DNA of 64,000 nucleotides from Methylocystis sp. H62 (GTDB lineage Bacteria; Pseudomonadota; Alphaproteobacteria; Rhizobiales; Beijerinckiaceae), in the NCBI RefSeq assembly GCF_015709515.1, contig NZ_JADNQZ010000058.1, forward strand, positions 496,001 to 560,000, written 5' to 3'. This document shows positions 1 through 8,484 of the stretch, piece by piece. Positions within the stretch are counted from its first letter, which is position 1, and every line of letters starts with the position of its first letter. The notes under the pieces are model-generated. The model was not told where the DNA came from. It searched no databases and was given only the letters and a program-made list of their open reading frames with translations. A program made the position numbers and the translations under genes.

Positions 1-531
1 ATGCGAGCCCTTGATGAGGAGCCAGCGGCGCCATTGCTTCCAGATGAGATATTGCGCGAGACCATCAGCGAGCATCGACCGCGTCGGCGCGACATGGATG
101 ACATTGGCGCGGCAGTCCGCCTCGCGAAGCCTGTCATCCGTCGCGGAGATATTAAAAAGCACGGCGCCTTTCGACTTCGCGCGCTCGGAAGCGGCAAGCA
201 GACGTTCGGCCGAAAGATCGGCGATGATGAACAGCGCGCCCTTGTCCAGGAGCGCGTCGAGGGCCGCCACGACGTCATCGCCGTCATCGCCGTCCTCGAG
301 CCTGGCGTCGATCGCCTCGAACGTCTGGTTGGTGAATTTGCCTGTGGTGTTGTTGTCGGCCGCGCCCATCAGCGCCCCCGCGAGCGTATCGTCGGCGGCC
401 GGAATATCGAGAATGGAGAGGGTTTCTCGGGCGTGCGTTTCCCGCAAGACGCCGACTTTGACGTTGACCGTTTCAGCCGCGACCGGCGCGGCGAAAAGCA
501 TGAAACAGAAGGCGGCGACCAAGCTTTTCAT
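1..531 (-). CDS. lutA: LutA-like periplasmic binding protein of a PQQ-alcohol dehydrogenase-linked ABC system (3' end outside window)
   Basis: Only the first 177 residues are in the window; the gene runs off the left edge. It starts with a signal peptide (MKSLVAAFCFMLFAAPVAA) followed by a periplasmic-binding-protein type I fold (VKVGVLRE start, later FIIADLSAERLLAASERAKS and VLFNISATDDRLRE, typical of the PQQ-dependent alcohol dehydrogenase-associated substrate-binding family, TIGR03863). In Methylorubrum the member of this family is LutA, needed for lanthanide handling with XoxF. It lies 65 bases downstream of lanM and in the same direction, so a lutH-lanM-lutA transcript is likely. Assignment to the family is from recognisable sequence; the ligand (lanthanide chelate or other) is inference. 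Confidence 0.75.
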   Translation of the reverse strand, partial: MKSLVAAFCFMLFAAPVAAETVNVKVGVLRETHARETLSILDIPAADDTLAGALMGAADNNTTGKFTNQTFEAIDARLEDGDDGDDVVAALDALLDKGALFIIADLSAERLLAASERAKSKGAVLFNISATDDRLREADCRANVIHVAPTRSMLADGLAQYLIWKQWRRWLLIKGSH

Positions 532-596
532 ATTGCCTAGATGGCCGCTTTGGCGCGCAGGATCAAGTTCTTCAGAGCCCGCGCGCCTTCCTCGAT

Positions 597-998
597 TCAC
601 CGTGTCACGCGCAGCAGCGCCTTACCCTTCTTGGATGCGAGCTCCTTGGCGTCGAGCGTGCCGTCATTGTCGGGATCCGCATCCTTGAACATGACGGACA
701 CCATCGTCAGAAATTCGTCCTTGGACAGTGTGCCGTCATTGTCAGGATCGGCCGTCTTGAAAGCTTTCTTCGAGACGCGTCCCTTCATCTCTTTGAGGTC
801 GACCGTTCCGTCAGCGTCCTTCTCGAGACTCGCAAAGAGATCAGTCGCAGACTTATTGATTTCCTTGAGATCGACAGTTCCGTCATCGTCGGTGTCGAGC
901 GCGGCGACGGGGGCGGTCGCCTTGGCGAGCGCGGGCGTCGCCGGCTGCGCTGTGACGCCAGCAAGCGCGAGCGCGCCAAATATCAATGCTTTCTTCAT
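597..998 (-). CDS. lanM: Lanmodulin-like periplasmic lanthanide-binding EF-hand protein
   Basis: 133 residues, the same length as Methylorubrum lanmodulin. A signal peptide ends near ALA (residues 23-25). Four 12-residue EF loops occupy about 35-46, 59-70, 84-95 and 108-119, separated by only 12, 13 and 12 residues, the tight spacing that marks lanmodulin rather than calmodulin. Loops 3 and 4 are DPDNDGTLSKDE and DPDNDGTLDAKE with the diagnostic Pro at position 2; loop 1 has Thr there (DTDDDGTVDLKE) and loop 2 starts Glu-Lys (EKDADGTVDLKE). The linker MKGRVS and C-terminal ELAS also match the family. A strong ribosome site (aaggag) precedes the ATG. It sits between LutH-like and LutA-like genes. 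Role: selective periplasmic lanthanide binding; affinity may differ because loops 1-3 depart from the model. Confidence 0.85.
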   Translation of the reverse strand: MKKALIFGALALAGVTAQPATPALAKATAPVAALDTDDDGTVDLKEINKSATDLFASLEKDADGTVDLKEMKGRVSKKAFKTADPDNDGTLSKDEFLTMVSVMFKDADPDNDGTLDAKELASKKGKALLRVTR

Positions 999-1090
999 GT
1001 GCGACTCCTTTTGGGTAAGGCCATCGCACGCAATATAGCGCGGGCGCCGCCGAGCCGGCTAGCGGCCCGCGACATTCCTGCTCTCTGGCG

Positions 1091-3490
1091 TCAGTAGGTG
1101 ATCTTCACGCCCCCATAGACGCCGAGCGGCGGCCCGATCGAGACCATGCGCGGATTGTTGAAGGCGAGGAAGGAGATGTCATTCGTGTCGAAAAACGTGC
1201 CGAAGCTGCGCGCGCGGGTGTTGGTGGCATTTTCGAGCAGGCCGTAGACCTGGATGTTCGGGCCAAGCTGATAGGATGTGCGAAAATTGAGAATGCCGTA
1301 TGACGGCAGCCTTCCGGCGAGGTTGATTTCGTCGCCGCGAATATACGGACCGGACGAATATTGAAAGTCGGCGCCGACTTTCCACAGCGGGGTCACGGCG
1401 AAATCAATCCCGGTCTTGAAGCGGTGACGCGGCACTGATGTCAGATTTGCGCCAGGCGTCACCAGGATGGAGCCGCCGGTTCCATAAATCCCGGTCAGCG
1501 GATTATCGGGCGCGCCGAGCACGATCGTCGAGCGGAACGTCGCATCCGTGTGCGTGTAGTTCAAAAAGGCGTTCACCCTTTCGGTCGTGTAGCGGAACGA
1601 CGATTCGACGCCTTGGCGTAGAGTCGTGCCGGCATTGGTGAAATAGCCGCGGCCGTTGATCGAACTCGGCACGCTCAGAATGTCATTGAAGCTATAGGTG
1701 CGGAAGACGCCAAGGCTCCAGTTGAGATTGCCGGGCAGCGCATCGGCATAGGCGGGCAGGACCGTCGGAACGGCAATATCCCCCCGAAAGCCCGCTTCGA
1801 TCGTTTGCGCCTCCACCTGCTTCAGCGGCGGATCAGCGACGAGGAAGTTGTCGATCAGACAGGGTCGGTTGGGATCGGCGCAGCCGAGTTCGAGCGGCGT
1901 TGGCGCGCGGTTCGCCTCGGAGTAGCTGGCGTAGGCGGAGACGTTCGGCAGTATTTTGTAGGTCAGGCCCGCGACGGGATTGATGCGGGTGAAGACGCCA
2001 TTGCCGTTCAGCGTCGTTCCTCTCATGTCGTAGAGCGCGATGTTGGCGCGGTTGAAGCGCGCGCCCGCTGTGACCTTTAGATCGTCGGTAACATCCAGCG
2101 AGTCGAGCGCATAGACGCCGAGATAATCGTTCGCCGCGCGCACAGAGACGCTGGAGATGCCGGTCGCCTGCTCTTCGACAATGTAGCCGAACCCCCCGAC
2201 GACGAGATTGGGCTGAATGATGCCCAGTTCCTCATTGGCGGAGAAGGCGGTCCAGCCATGATCGTAGCTGACGCCAAAGGTGATCTTGTTGTGGAAGCCG
2301 AAATAGACATCGTCGTTCGTGGCCTGCACCGTGCCGCCGATGGTGCGCGAGCGCGTCCAAGTTCTATCGATCGCCCCCAGAGCGACCTGCCCGTTGAAAA
2401 AATTGGGGATGTTTGTGTCGCCGGCGTCGCTCTCGCAGAGCGACTCGTCGGCTTCACATTCGAACTCCGTCGTATTGCCGTCGACCCTCGCCTGATCGAA
2501 GGCGCGGTAATGCATGTCGCCAAAGAGCTTCCAGGTCGGCGTCGCCTGAAACACGCCATTGATGTCGAACATCGAGAGCGTGTTCTTGATCGTCTGCGGC
2601 GTCGTGAAGACCGCGCTTTCGTCGAGGTTGGTGAGATCGACCGGCGCCGGCCCTGAAACGCCGAACTTATTATTGGCGAGCGTCACATTGGCGTGGATCT
2701 CGCCGCTCTCGCCGCGGTAGCCGACATCGCCATAGAAGCGCTTGATGTGCGCGCCGGAAAACTGGCGGTAGCCGTCGTCGCCTAAGGCCTCCATCGCCAT
2801 GTAGGTGGCGAACGGCCCAGAGATGAGGCCGTGCTGCATCGATGCTTGGCGACGGCCGCGGCTGCCGAAACGACCGTCGAGCTCGAACCCCTGCCAAGTG
2901 AAGCCGTTTTTCATGTCGAGCGTAACGGCGCCGCCGATGGCGTTGAGGCCGAACAGCGGGTTGCCGGTGACGAGCGTGAAGCGATCGATCGCCACGCTCG
3001 GGATCATGTCCCAATAGACGTTGTCGCCCCAGGCTTCGTTGATGCGAATGCCGTTCTGATAGACGGCGAGGCCTTGCGGCGTTCCCGCGATGGGCGAGGC
3101 GACGAAACCGCGGAAATCGACTTCGGGCAGGAAGGGGCCGCCCGCCACGTCGTTGACGGTGACGCCGGGCGCCTGACGAAGCAGGTTGTCCGTGAGGCTA
3201 AACGCGCGCGTATTCTGCAGCTCGTTGCCGGTGATCGTGTAGGTCGCGGCTGGAACAGCGTAACGCACGATGGGAGACGCCGGCGGTGCGGGCGTCGCTG
3301 GCGCTGACGTCACCGACGCTCTCCCTGACGGCGCGCGTTGGGTCGAGGGCGTCGTCTGAACTGGCGGACGCGCGGTCGAACGCAGCGGCGCGCCTCCTAC
3401 CTCGATCGTCGGCAGCGCCTGCTGCGCGCGGGCCGTTGTGGCGATGGAGGCGCAAAGCGCGATCAGCGAAACCTGTTTGACGTAGCGCAT
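1091..3490 (-). CDS. lutH: LutH-like TonB-dependent outer-membrane receptor
   Basis: 799 residues from an ATG at 3490 (a longer frame exists upstream, but this ATG opens a clean signal peptide, MRYVKQVSLIALCASIATTARA). Next come a TonB-box-like segment ALPTIEVGG (residues 25-33), a Pro/Ala/Arg-rich linker, a plug domain (LTDNLLRQAPGVTVND, then the DFRGF and GLAVYQNGIRINEAWGD region), and a 22-stranded-type beta barrel ending in an aromatic residue (GGVKITY). The neighbour lanM and the LutA-like gene downstream make a lanthanide-chelate receptor the best guess, as for LutH in Methylorubrum. The substrate is inferred from context only; a siderophore receptor would look similar. Confidence 0.75.
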   Translation of the reverse strand: MRYVKQVSLIALCASIATTARAQQALPTIEVGGAPLRSTARPPVQTTPSTQRAPSGRASVTSAPATPAPPASPIVRYAVPAATYTITGNELQNTRAFSLTDNLLRQAPGVTVNDVAGGPFLPEVDFRGFVASPIAGTPQGLAVYQNGIRINEAWGDNVYWDMIPSVAIDRFTLVTGNPLFGLNAIGGAVTLDMKNGFTWQGFELDGRFGSRGRRQASMQHGLISGPFATYMAMEALGDDGYRQFSGAHIKRFYGDVGYRGESGEIHANVTLANNKFGVSGPAPVDLTNLDESAVFTTPQTIKNTLSMFDINGVFQATPTWKLFGDMHYRAFDQARVDGNTTEFECEADESLCESDAGDTNIPNFFNGQVALGAIDRTWTRSRTIGGTVQATNDDVYFGFHNKITFGVSYDHGWTAFSANEELGIIQPNLVVGGFGYIVEEQATGISSVSVRAANDYLGVYALDSLDVTDDLKVTAGARFNRANIALYDMRGTTLNGNGVFTRINPVAGLTYKILPNVSAYASYSEANRAPTPLELGCADPNRPCLIDNFLVADPPLKQVEAQTIEAGFRGDIAVPTVLPAYADALPGNLNWSLGVFRTYSFNDILSVPSSINGRGYFTNAGTTLRQGVESSFRYTTERVNAFLNYTHTDATFRSTIVLGAPDNPLTGIYGTGGSILVTPGANLTSVPRHRFKTGIDFAVTPLWKVGADFQYSSGPYIRGDEINLAGRLPSYGILNFRTSYQLGPNIQVYGLLENATNTRARSFGTFFDTNDISFLAFNNPRMVSIGPPLGVYGGVKITY

Positions 3491-3637
3491 GAGAGACCCG
3501 GAATTCGAACCGTGTTTGAACGAGTTATATCGACGCGGCGCGCGGCCGGTAGGGGCCAGAGACGACAAACCGGCAATATTTCCCGTCTGTTGCACGACGG
3601 CTACACTTCTGAAAAATAACGGAAATCTGCGGATACA

Positions 3638-3656
3638 TTCCCGTATAATTCGGGAA
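3638..3656. promoter_or_regulatory. Inverted repeat around a TATAAT sequence, possible operator upstream of lutH
   Basis: The arms TTCCCG (3638-3643) and CGGGAA (3651-3656) flank tataatt. It lies in the 320-base gap (3491-3810) between the lutH start and the DUF1614 gene, which otherwise shows no gene. A regulator site for lutH is possible, but no matching -35 element was found on either strand. Confidence 0.3.
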
Positions 3657-3810
3657 GATATCCCGACACGCGCGACGAGGGCGAATGGCCGTGCGCTCCA
3701 GCGTCAACAGCCGAATGCGGGCGGGATAAATGTGTGTGTCCGCCGCAAAATTGCCGTCGAGCGCGTCGAACACGTTGGCTCGCAGGCCCCTATCGGCTCG
3801 CGCAGATCGG

Positions 3811-4581
3811 TTAAGTCGTCGCCGAAACGCCAGTGGTTTTCCGCCGCAAGGGCAGGCTCGCGATCAGCACCGCAAGAATTCCCGTGATGAAAATGCCGTC
3901 GAACGTTCCTGCGCCGCCAAAGGAGACGATCGGCGTCCCGATGCCCTCTATCTTATCAAGATTGAGCAAATCGGCGCCGATGAGCGTGCCGAGACTGCCG
4001 CTGACATAGGCGACCGGCGCGGCGCAATCGCGCGACAACAGAATCGCGAGCGCCGCAGACAGTAACGGCGGCGCCAGGATCGGCACGCTAATGCCGGCGC
4101 CGGGCACAATCCGCGCAAAGTAATGGACGACCACGGCGACGATCGCTGTCGCTAACGCCGCCACGATCCAGATGCGATTGCGGGCGAGCAGATAGATCGA
4201 AAGCAACAGTGGAATAACGGCGCCGCCGACATTGACGGCCAATATCATTCCTGGCCAGTCGACGACTTCTGGAACGACATAGCGCCCGCCAAAATCGTCG
4301 ATCATTTCTTGAGGAACGAGGCGTTCTTGCGTGAAATGCGCAACCGGAATGTTCACGTAACTTCCCAGAAGCGATGCGAATAGGAGGAGCGTCGCATATT
4401 TGGAGCTCAGGCCGATGCGGCCGAACGCATAGCGAAGCACGCCAAACTGGATCAGCAGGAACAGCGCGATGAGCGCGCCCGTGAAGATCGCGTAGAGGAT
4501 GGGCGGCAGAGGGAGGTAATCGACATGCTGGGAGTACACGCGCGACCCCATGGATGCGGTGCGTCGACCGTTAAGGCTCAT
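3811..4581 (-). CDS. DUF1614 family integral membrane protein
   Basis: Up to 256 residues. The protein has about six to seven hydrophobic segments (for example ILYAIFTGALIALFLLIQFG, then ATLLLFASLLGSYVNIPVA) and the family signature near the C-terminus, SFGGAGTFDGIFITGILAVL, plus a conserved LIGADLLNL. Members of DUF1614 are predicted inner-membrane proteins of unknown function. No good ribosome site precedes the first ATG; an internal ATG at 4551 or a GTG shortly after is possible because most family members begin close to the HVDYLPLPP segment. It is separated from lutH by 320 bases, so a link to lanthanide uptake is not shown. Confidence 0.7.
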   Translation of the reverse strand: MSLNGRRTASMGSRVYSQHVDYLPLPPILYAIFTGALIALFLLIQFGVLRYAFGRIGLSSKYATLLLFASLLGSYVNIPVAHFTQERLVPQEMIDDFGGRYVVPEVVDWPGMILAVNVGGAVIPLLLSIYLLARNRIWIVAALATAIVAVVVHYFARIVPGAGISVPILAPPLLSAALAILLSRDCAAPVAYVSGSLGTLIGADLLNLDKIEGIGTPIVSFGGAGTFDGIFITGILAVLIASLPLRRKTTGVSATT

Positions 4582-4852
4582 ATAGGGGCGACGCGACGCC
4601 GGTCGAGTTGAGTCTCAGTTAGGCGAAGGGCCAGGCCGAAGCGAGACGGCGCGCGCCCTTAGCTTGACCCTCACGGGAGCCCGGCGGCGTTTGGCCGAAG
4701 CGGATGATCGCCCGATCTAAATTTTGGCGATTGTCTTCAAATTCATGGTGGACAGCACAATTACGCGATTGTCGGGCGTTCGCGATACGGCCCAAAAGCA
4801 GAGTCCTGCGCGAAGCCGCATCTTGCGCGGCGAAGATTTGAGGAGAATGCCG

Positions 4853-5218
4853 GTGAGCGAGCAGCTCTCGAACTTTCCCGCGCACGTCGTTGCGATCGTC
4901 TGCAAGGGACGCGTGACGAAAGCCGATTATGACGCCGTTCTGGTTCCGGCGGTTCGAGATGCGCTCGAGAAACATGACAAGGTCAGGATCTATTACGAAA
5001 TCGCGCCTGACTTTTCGGGCTTTGATCCGGGCGCGATGTGGGAGGACTTTAAGGTTGGCATGGAGCATCTGACGCGCTGGGAACGGGTCGCGCTCGTCAC
5101 GGACGTTGAGTGGATCAAGCACACGATGCAGTTTTTCAGCTTCATGATGCCCGGCGACATGAAGGCGTTTCCGACCTCGCACGCCGATCAGGCGCGCGAT
5201 TGGATTGTCGCTCAGTGA
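4853..5218 (+). CDS. SpoIIAA-like (STAS fold) protein
   Basis: 121 residues from a GTG at 4853 (VSEQLSNFPAH), which has AGGAG at a 7-base spacing; an ATG at 4847 is only one base from that ribosome site and is less likely. The sequence matches the SpoIIAA-like/DUF3478 family: a predicted beta strand HVVAIVCKGRV, the helix YDAVLVPAVRDALEKH, KVRIYYEI, then a conserved FDPGAMWEDFKVGMEHLTRWERVALVTD and a C-terminal helix. Such proteins are cytoplasmic and of unclear role; they lack the phosphorylated Ser context of true anti-anti-sigma factors. It ends 7 bases inside the 3' end of the opposing histidine kinase gene. Confidence 0.75.
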   Translation: MSEQLSNFPAHVVAIVCKGRVTKADYDAVLVPAVRDALEKHDKVRIYYEIAPDFSGFDPGAMWEDFKVGMEHLTRWERVALVTDVEWIKHTMQFFSFMMPGDMKAFPTSHADQARDWIVAQ

Positions 5219-6543
5219 CGCGCCGCTCCGCCCTCGCGCATCGGCAGCGACGCGGTTAGCCGCGCGCCGCCCTTTGCGTCGTTCGCAAGCGTGAGTGCGC
5301 CGCCGAGCGCGCCGACTCGTTCGCTCATACCGCGCAAGCCGAGACCGCTCGAAGACGGGGAGCGCGCTGCGTCGAGGCCGGCCCCATTATCCCGCACGAC
5401 GACATGCAATGCGCCCTTCGACCGTTTGACGGCGACCTCGACCCGATTGGCCCCCGAATGCTTTAGCGCATTGGCGAGCGCTTCCTGCACGATGCGATAG
5501 GCGGTGAGCGCGGTCGCCTCTTCGATGTCCCCGGAGGCGCCGTCCAGCGACAGCGCGATGGCGACCTTCGGATTGGCGTCACGCCAGCCTTGCGCCAGAG
5601 CCTGTAAGGCGTCGCCTAGCCCCATCTCCTCGAGGGCGGCGGGACGCAGCCGGCCCAGAATGCGCCTGTTGACCTGTTGCAGAGCGGCGATCTGCGCGTC
5701 GATGCGAGCGCAATCTTCGCCCAGACGCGCCGGCTCGACCCCAGGGGCGGCTGCCCGGCGCGCCAATGCGCCGACGCCGGCGCGCACGGTGAACAGAAAA
5801 GGGCCGATCTCGTCATGCAGGTCGCGCGCGATGTCTTTGCGCTCTTCGTCCTGCACATGGATCATGCGCCGCACGAGCCTGCGATTTTCTTCGTCGAGCC
5901 GTTGCAGCGTCGCCGCCAGCGCGTTGATCCGTTCGGCGATGATGACGAACTCCGGAGAGCCATCGGCGGGAACGCGCATCGAATGTTCGCCGTGCTCGAG
6001 ACGCTGCAATCCTTCCGCGAGCGTCGCGACCGGTCGCAGCGTTCGCGACACGGCAAGCGAGACGAGCGCAAAGGCGGCGACGGCGATTCCCGCGCCGCCG
6101 ATCGCGAGCCAAACGATCTCCTGCCAGATTTCAGCGATCTCATCCGCGGGATTGGGCGCGATGATGATCGCGGACCCCCGGCCGGTTTCGATTCGGCTCA
6201 CAGCGGCGTTCGGCAGCACGAGCCGGGTGAACCACTGCGGCGCGCGGTCGACGTCCTCCCGAGCAGGCGTCTCCTCTCCAGCGAGCGTGACGCGAACATG
6301 GCGCAGCCGCCGCGCGTCGGCGAGAAGTCGCGCGATCTCCGCCTGCGGGTCTGGCGCCGCGTCAAGTCGCGTTAGCGTCGCTTCTACGAGTTCGCGCGCA
6401 AGGCGCGTCGCGCCGTCGGCTTCGGCGCGAACGCGCGCGCCCGCATGCAATACGAGCAGGCCGACGCCGAGCGCCAGTCCCAGCGCGAGCACGACGCCGA
6501 GCAGCAGCGACAGGCGAAGGCGCAGGGAGAGCCTTCGAAGCAT
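5212..6543 (-). CDS. Membrane sensor histidine kinase (NarX/UhpB type, HisKA_3)
   Basis: 443 residues from the ATG at 6543, chosen because it opens a basic start followed by a transmembrane helix (LSLLLGVVLALGLALGVGLL). A periplasmic sensing region of about 130 residues, a second helix (IVWLAIGGAGIAVAAFALVS) and a HAMP segment follow. The phosphoacceptor box is DIARDLHDEIGPFLFTVRAG and the ATPase box is DNGAGLDAAR...SGLGLRGMSERV, both of the HisKA_3 class that pairs with LuxR-type regulators. The gene is divergent from such a regulator (107 bases apart). Similar pairs (MxaY/MxaX, FlhS/FlhR in Paracoccus; MxaB partners in Methylorubrum) control methanol or formaldehyde oxidation genes; that role here is inferred from neighbours. 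Confidence 0.82.
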   Translation of the reverse strand: MLRRLSLRLRLSLLLGVVLALGLALGVGLLVLHAGARVRAEADGATRLARELVEATLTRLDAAPDPQAEIARLLADARRLRHVRVTLAGEETPAREDVDRAPQWFTRLVLPNAAVSRIETGRGSAIIIAPNPADEIAEIWQEIVWLAIGGAGIAVAAFALVSLAVSRTLRPVATLAEGLQRLEHGEHSMRVPADGSPEFVIIAERINALAATLQRLDEENRRLVRRMIHVQDEERKDIARDLHDEIGPFLFTVRAGVGALARRAAAPGVEPARLGEDCARIDAQIAALQQVNRRILGRLRPAALEEMGLGDALQALAQGWRDANPKVAIALSLDGASGDIEEATALTAYRIVQEALANALKHSGANRVEVAVKRSKGALHVVVRDNGAGLDAARSPSSSGLGLRGMSERVGALGGALTLANDAKGGARLTASLPMREGGAARH

Positions 6544-6650
6544 GGGCCAATTCTCTAGAGAAGCGTGCGACTTTACGATAGGCCCCAATGCCTGCAATGT
6601 TTTGCCGCCTGCCGTTGGCAGGCCCGGGATACTTGGAGCCATGACCGATT

Positions 6651-7271
6651 ATGCGCGTTCTTATCGTCGACGACCATCCGATCATCGTTTCCGGCTGCGC
6701 GGCGATGCTCGCCGGTGAGGGCGACATCGACGTCGTCGACGCGCGAGACGCGGAGACGGGTCTTGCCGTGTTCGTGGCGCAAAAGCCCGACGTGACAGTC
6801 GTCGACATCGGCCTGCCGGGGGTTTCGGGATTCGAGTTGACGCGGCGGATTCTCGAGACGGATCCGCAGGCCCGCATCGTCGTCTTCAGCATGAACGACG
6901 ACCCGATTTTTGCCGCGCGCGCGATTCAGATGGGCGCAAAGGGCTATGTGACGAAGAACGACGATCCCTATCTCTTGCTCACCGCCGTGCGCGAGGTCGC
7001 TTCCGGCGGCGTTTTTCTGATGCCTAAAATCGCCAATCAGCTTGCCTTCGAGAAAAGCGGCGCCGCGGCCAGCCCGCTTTCGGCGCTGAACGCGCGGGAA
7101 TTGGAGATCTTGCGGATGCTCGGACGCGGGCTCGGCATGGCGGAAATCGCCGACGCGACTCAAGTCTCCTACAAGACCATCGCCAACAGCTGCTCGATCA
7201 TGAAACGAAAGCTCGGCGCCCGCACGCCGATGGAGCTGATGCGCATCGCGCTCGAACACAAGCTGACGTGA
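6651..7271 (+). CDS. LuxR/NarL-type response regulator, MxaB/MxaX-like
   Basis: 206 residues. The receiver domain has the acidic pair DDH (residues 7-9), the phosphorylatable Asp in VTVVDIGLPGVSG (about residue 53), the Ser of VVFSMND and the Lys of GYVTKND. A C-terminal LuxR helix-turn-helix follows (LNARELEILRMLGRGLGMAE... SYKTIANSCSIMKRKLG). Some residues that are usually strongly conserved in LuxR proteins are changed (KTIANSCSIMKRKLG), as in the methylotroph regulator MxaB. It is divergently paired with the kinase at 5212-6543 and sits near pqqA and fhc, so control of methanol oxidation genes is a reasonable inference. Confidence 0.8.
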   Translation: MRVLIVDDHPIIVSGCAAMLAGEGDIDVVDARDAETGLAVFVAQKPDVTVVDIGLPGVSGFELTRRILETDPQARIVVFSMNDDPIFAARAIQMGAKGYVTKNDDPYLLLTAVREVASGGVFLMPKIANQLAFEKSGAAASPLSALNARELEILRMLGRGLGMAEIADATQVSYKTIANSCSIMKRKLGARTPMELMRIALEHKLT

Positions 7272-7283
7272 GAGGCGTATCCC

Positions 7284-7381
7284 TTCTCCCGCATGCGGGA
7301 GTGTCGCGAAGCGACGACGGATGAGGGCCCTCACCCGGCCCTTGCTTTGCAGGGCCACCCTCTCCCGCGAGCGGGAGAGGG
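7284..7381. repeat. Intergenic palindromic repeat (ccctctcccgc type)
   Basis: Between the converging regulator and cytochrome c peroxidase genes there is a run of nested palindromes: ttctcccgcatgcgggag (about 7290-7307), tcgcgaagcga, ggccctcacccggcc and ccctctcccgcgagcgggag (about 7360-7379). This pattern is a common dispersed repeat in Rhizobiales genomes. It may also act as a bidirectional terminator for the two converging genes. Confidence 0.6.
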
Positions 7382-7391
7382 GACGCGCGGC

Positions 7392-8429
7392 CTATTTCGT
7401 CTCGGCGTCCGGATAGGGCTCCGGCGCAGAATAACTCGCCGGAACCGGACCGGTGAGCGCGCCGAGAAAAACAACAATGTCGGCCGCGTCTTTGTCCGAA
7501 AGATCCTGTCCGAGCTGCGTCTTGCCCATGATTTTCACAGCTTTGGTCAGATCGTCGACCGACCCGTCGTGAAAATAGGGCGCCGTCCGCGCGACGTTGC
7601 GAAGGCTCGCAACCTTGAACAGATAAAGGTCCGCGTCATTCTTGGTGACGTCCGCGCGGCCCTTATCGAGATTGGCGACCCCGGTTTCCTTCCAGTAGTC
7701 AGTTGCAACTCCAAATTTTTGGAAGGAATTGCCGCCGACGCCAGCGCCATCGTGGCAAGAGGCGCAGCCCAAATCGATGAATTTGCGCAGCCCCGCCGCC
7801 TCTTGCTTCGTCAGCGCCGAAGCGTCGCCCCCAAGGAAGGCGTCGAACTTCGAGGGCGTCAGCAAGGTGCGCTCGAAGGCGCCGACCGCGACGCCCCAAT
7901 TCTTCGAGTTGATGGGGTCCTTGTCGCCGGGGAACGCCTTGGCGAAGGCGCCGGCGTAGGCGGGAACCGCCTTGAGCTTGCTCATCGCCGTCGCCTGATC
8001 GGGATTGCCGAAGCTCGCCGGGCCGAGCAGCGATTTTTCCGCCTGGTCTTCGAGCGACTCGCGATCGCCGCGCCAATGCTGTTTGAAATTCAGCGCGGCG
8101 TTGAAGATCGACGGCGCGTTGCGCGGATTTTCCTTTCCGAACACGCCGATCGCCTTCGGCAGCCCGTCGCTCGCCTGCTTGTCGGGCAAATGGCAATGCG
8201 CGCAACTGACGTTGCCGTCCATCGACACGCGGTTTTCGAAAAACAATCGGCGACCAAGCTCGATTCGCGCCGCCGTTACCGAATCATTGCCAGGGGAGGG
8301 AACGACGATCGGCTGGAAATTCTGTTTCGCGTCCTCAAGAAGCGTCTTCGCGTTCGGAGGTTCCGCCTGGGCGGTCGCAGCGATGAATAGGAGAGAGACG
8401 AGGGCGATGAAAAAAGAAGGCGCGCGCAA
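7392..8429 (-). CDS. Periplasmic di-haem cytochrome c peroxidase (CCP/MauG family)
   Basis: 345 residues with a signal peptide (MRAPSFFIALVSLLFIAATAQA). Two haem c sites are visible: CAHCH at residues 76-80 and CASCH at 222-226. The pattern between them (GKENPRNAPSIFNAAL, then LTPSKFDAFLGG) and after (VASLRNVARTAPYFHDGS, DIVVFLGAL) is typical of bacterial peroxidases that reduce hydrogen peroxide with electrons from cytochrome c. The gene follows pqqA on the same strand after a 162-base gap with a large hairpin. In methylotrophs, a periplasmic peroxidase beside methanol oxidation genes would use the c-type cytochrome pool; MauG-type oxidation of a partner protein is the alternative. Confidence 0.88.
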   Translation of the reverse strand: MRAPSFFIALVSLLFIAATAQAEPPNAKTLLEDAKQNFQPIVVPSPGNDSVTAARIELGRRLFFENRVSMDGNVSCAHCHLPDKQASDGLPKAIGVFGKENPRNAPSIFNAALNFKQHWRGDRESLEDQAEKSLLGPASFGNPDQATAMSKLKAVPAYAGAFAKAFPGDKDPINSKNWGVAVGAFERTLLTPSKFDAFLGGDASALTKQEAAGLRKFIDLGCASCHDGAGVGGNSFQKFGVATDYWKETGVANLDKGRADVTKNDADLYLFKVASLRNVARTAPYFHDGSVDDLTKAVKIMGKTQLGQDLSDKDAADIVVFLGALTGPVPASYSAPEPYPDAETK

Positions 8430-8484
8430 AATCGACGCTCCTGTTTGCGGCCAGTCGTGTCGCCGACGCGGGCCGAAATGATTC

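Noticed and set aside
1-688. Plus-strand frames of 179 and 225 residues at the left edge
   Set aside because: They mirror the LutA-like gene on the minus strand, which has a signal peptide and family match; the plus frames are Arg- and Ser-rich shadows.
7293-8390. 365-residue plus-strand frame
   Set aside because: Antisense to the cytochrome c peroxidase gene with its two CxxCH sites; no recognisable domain.
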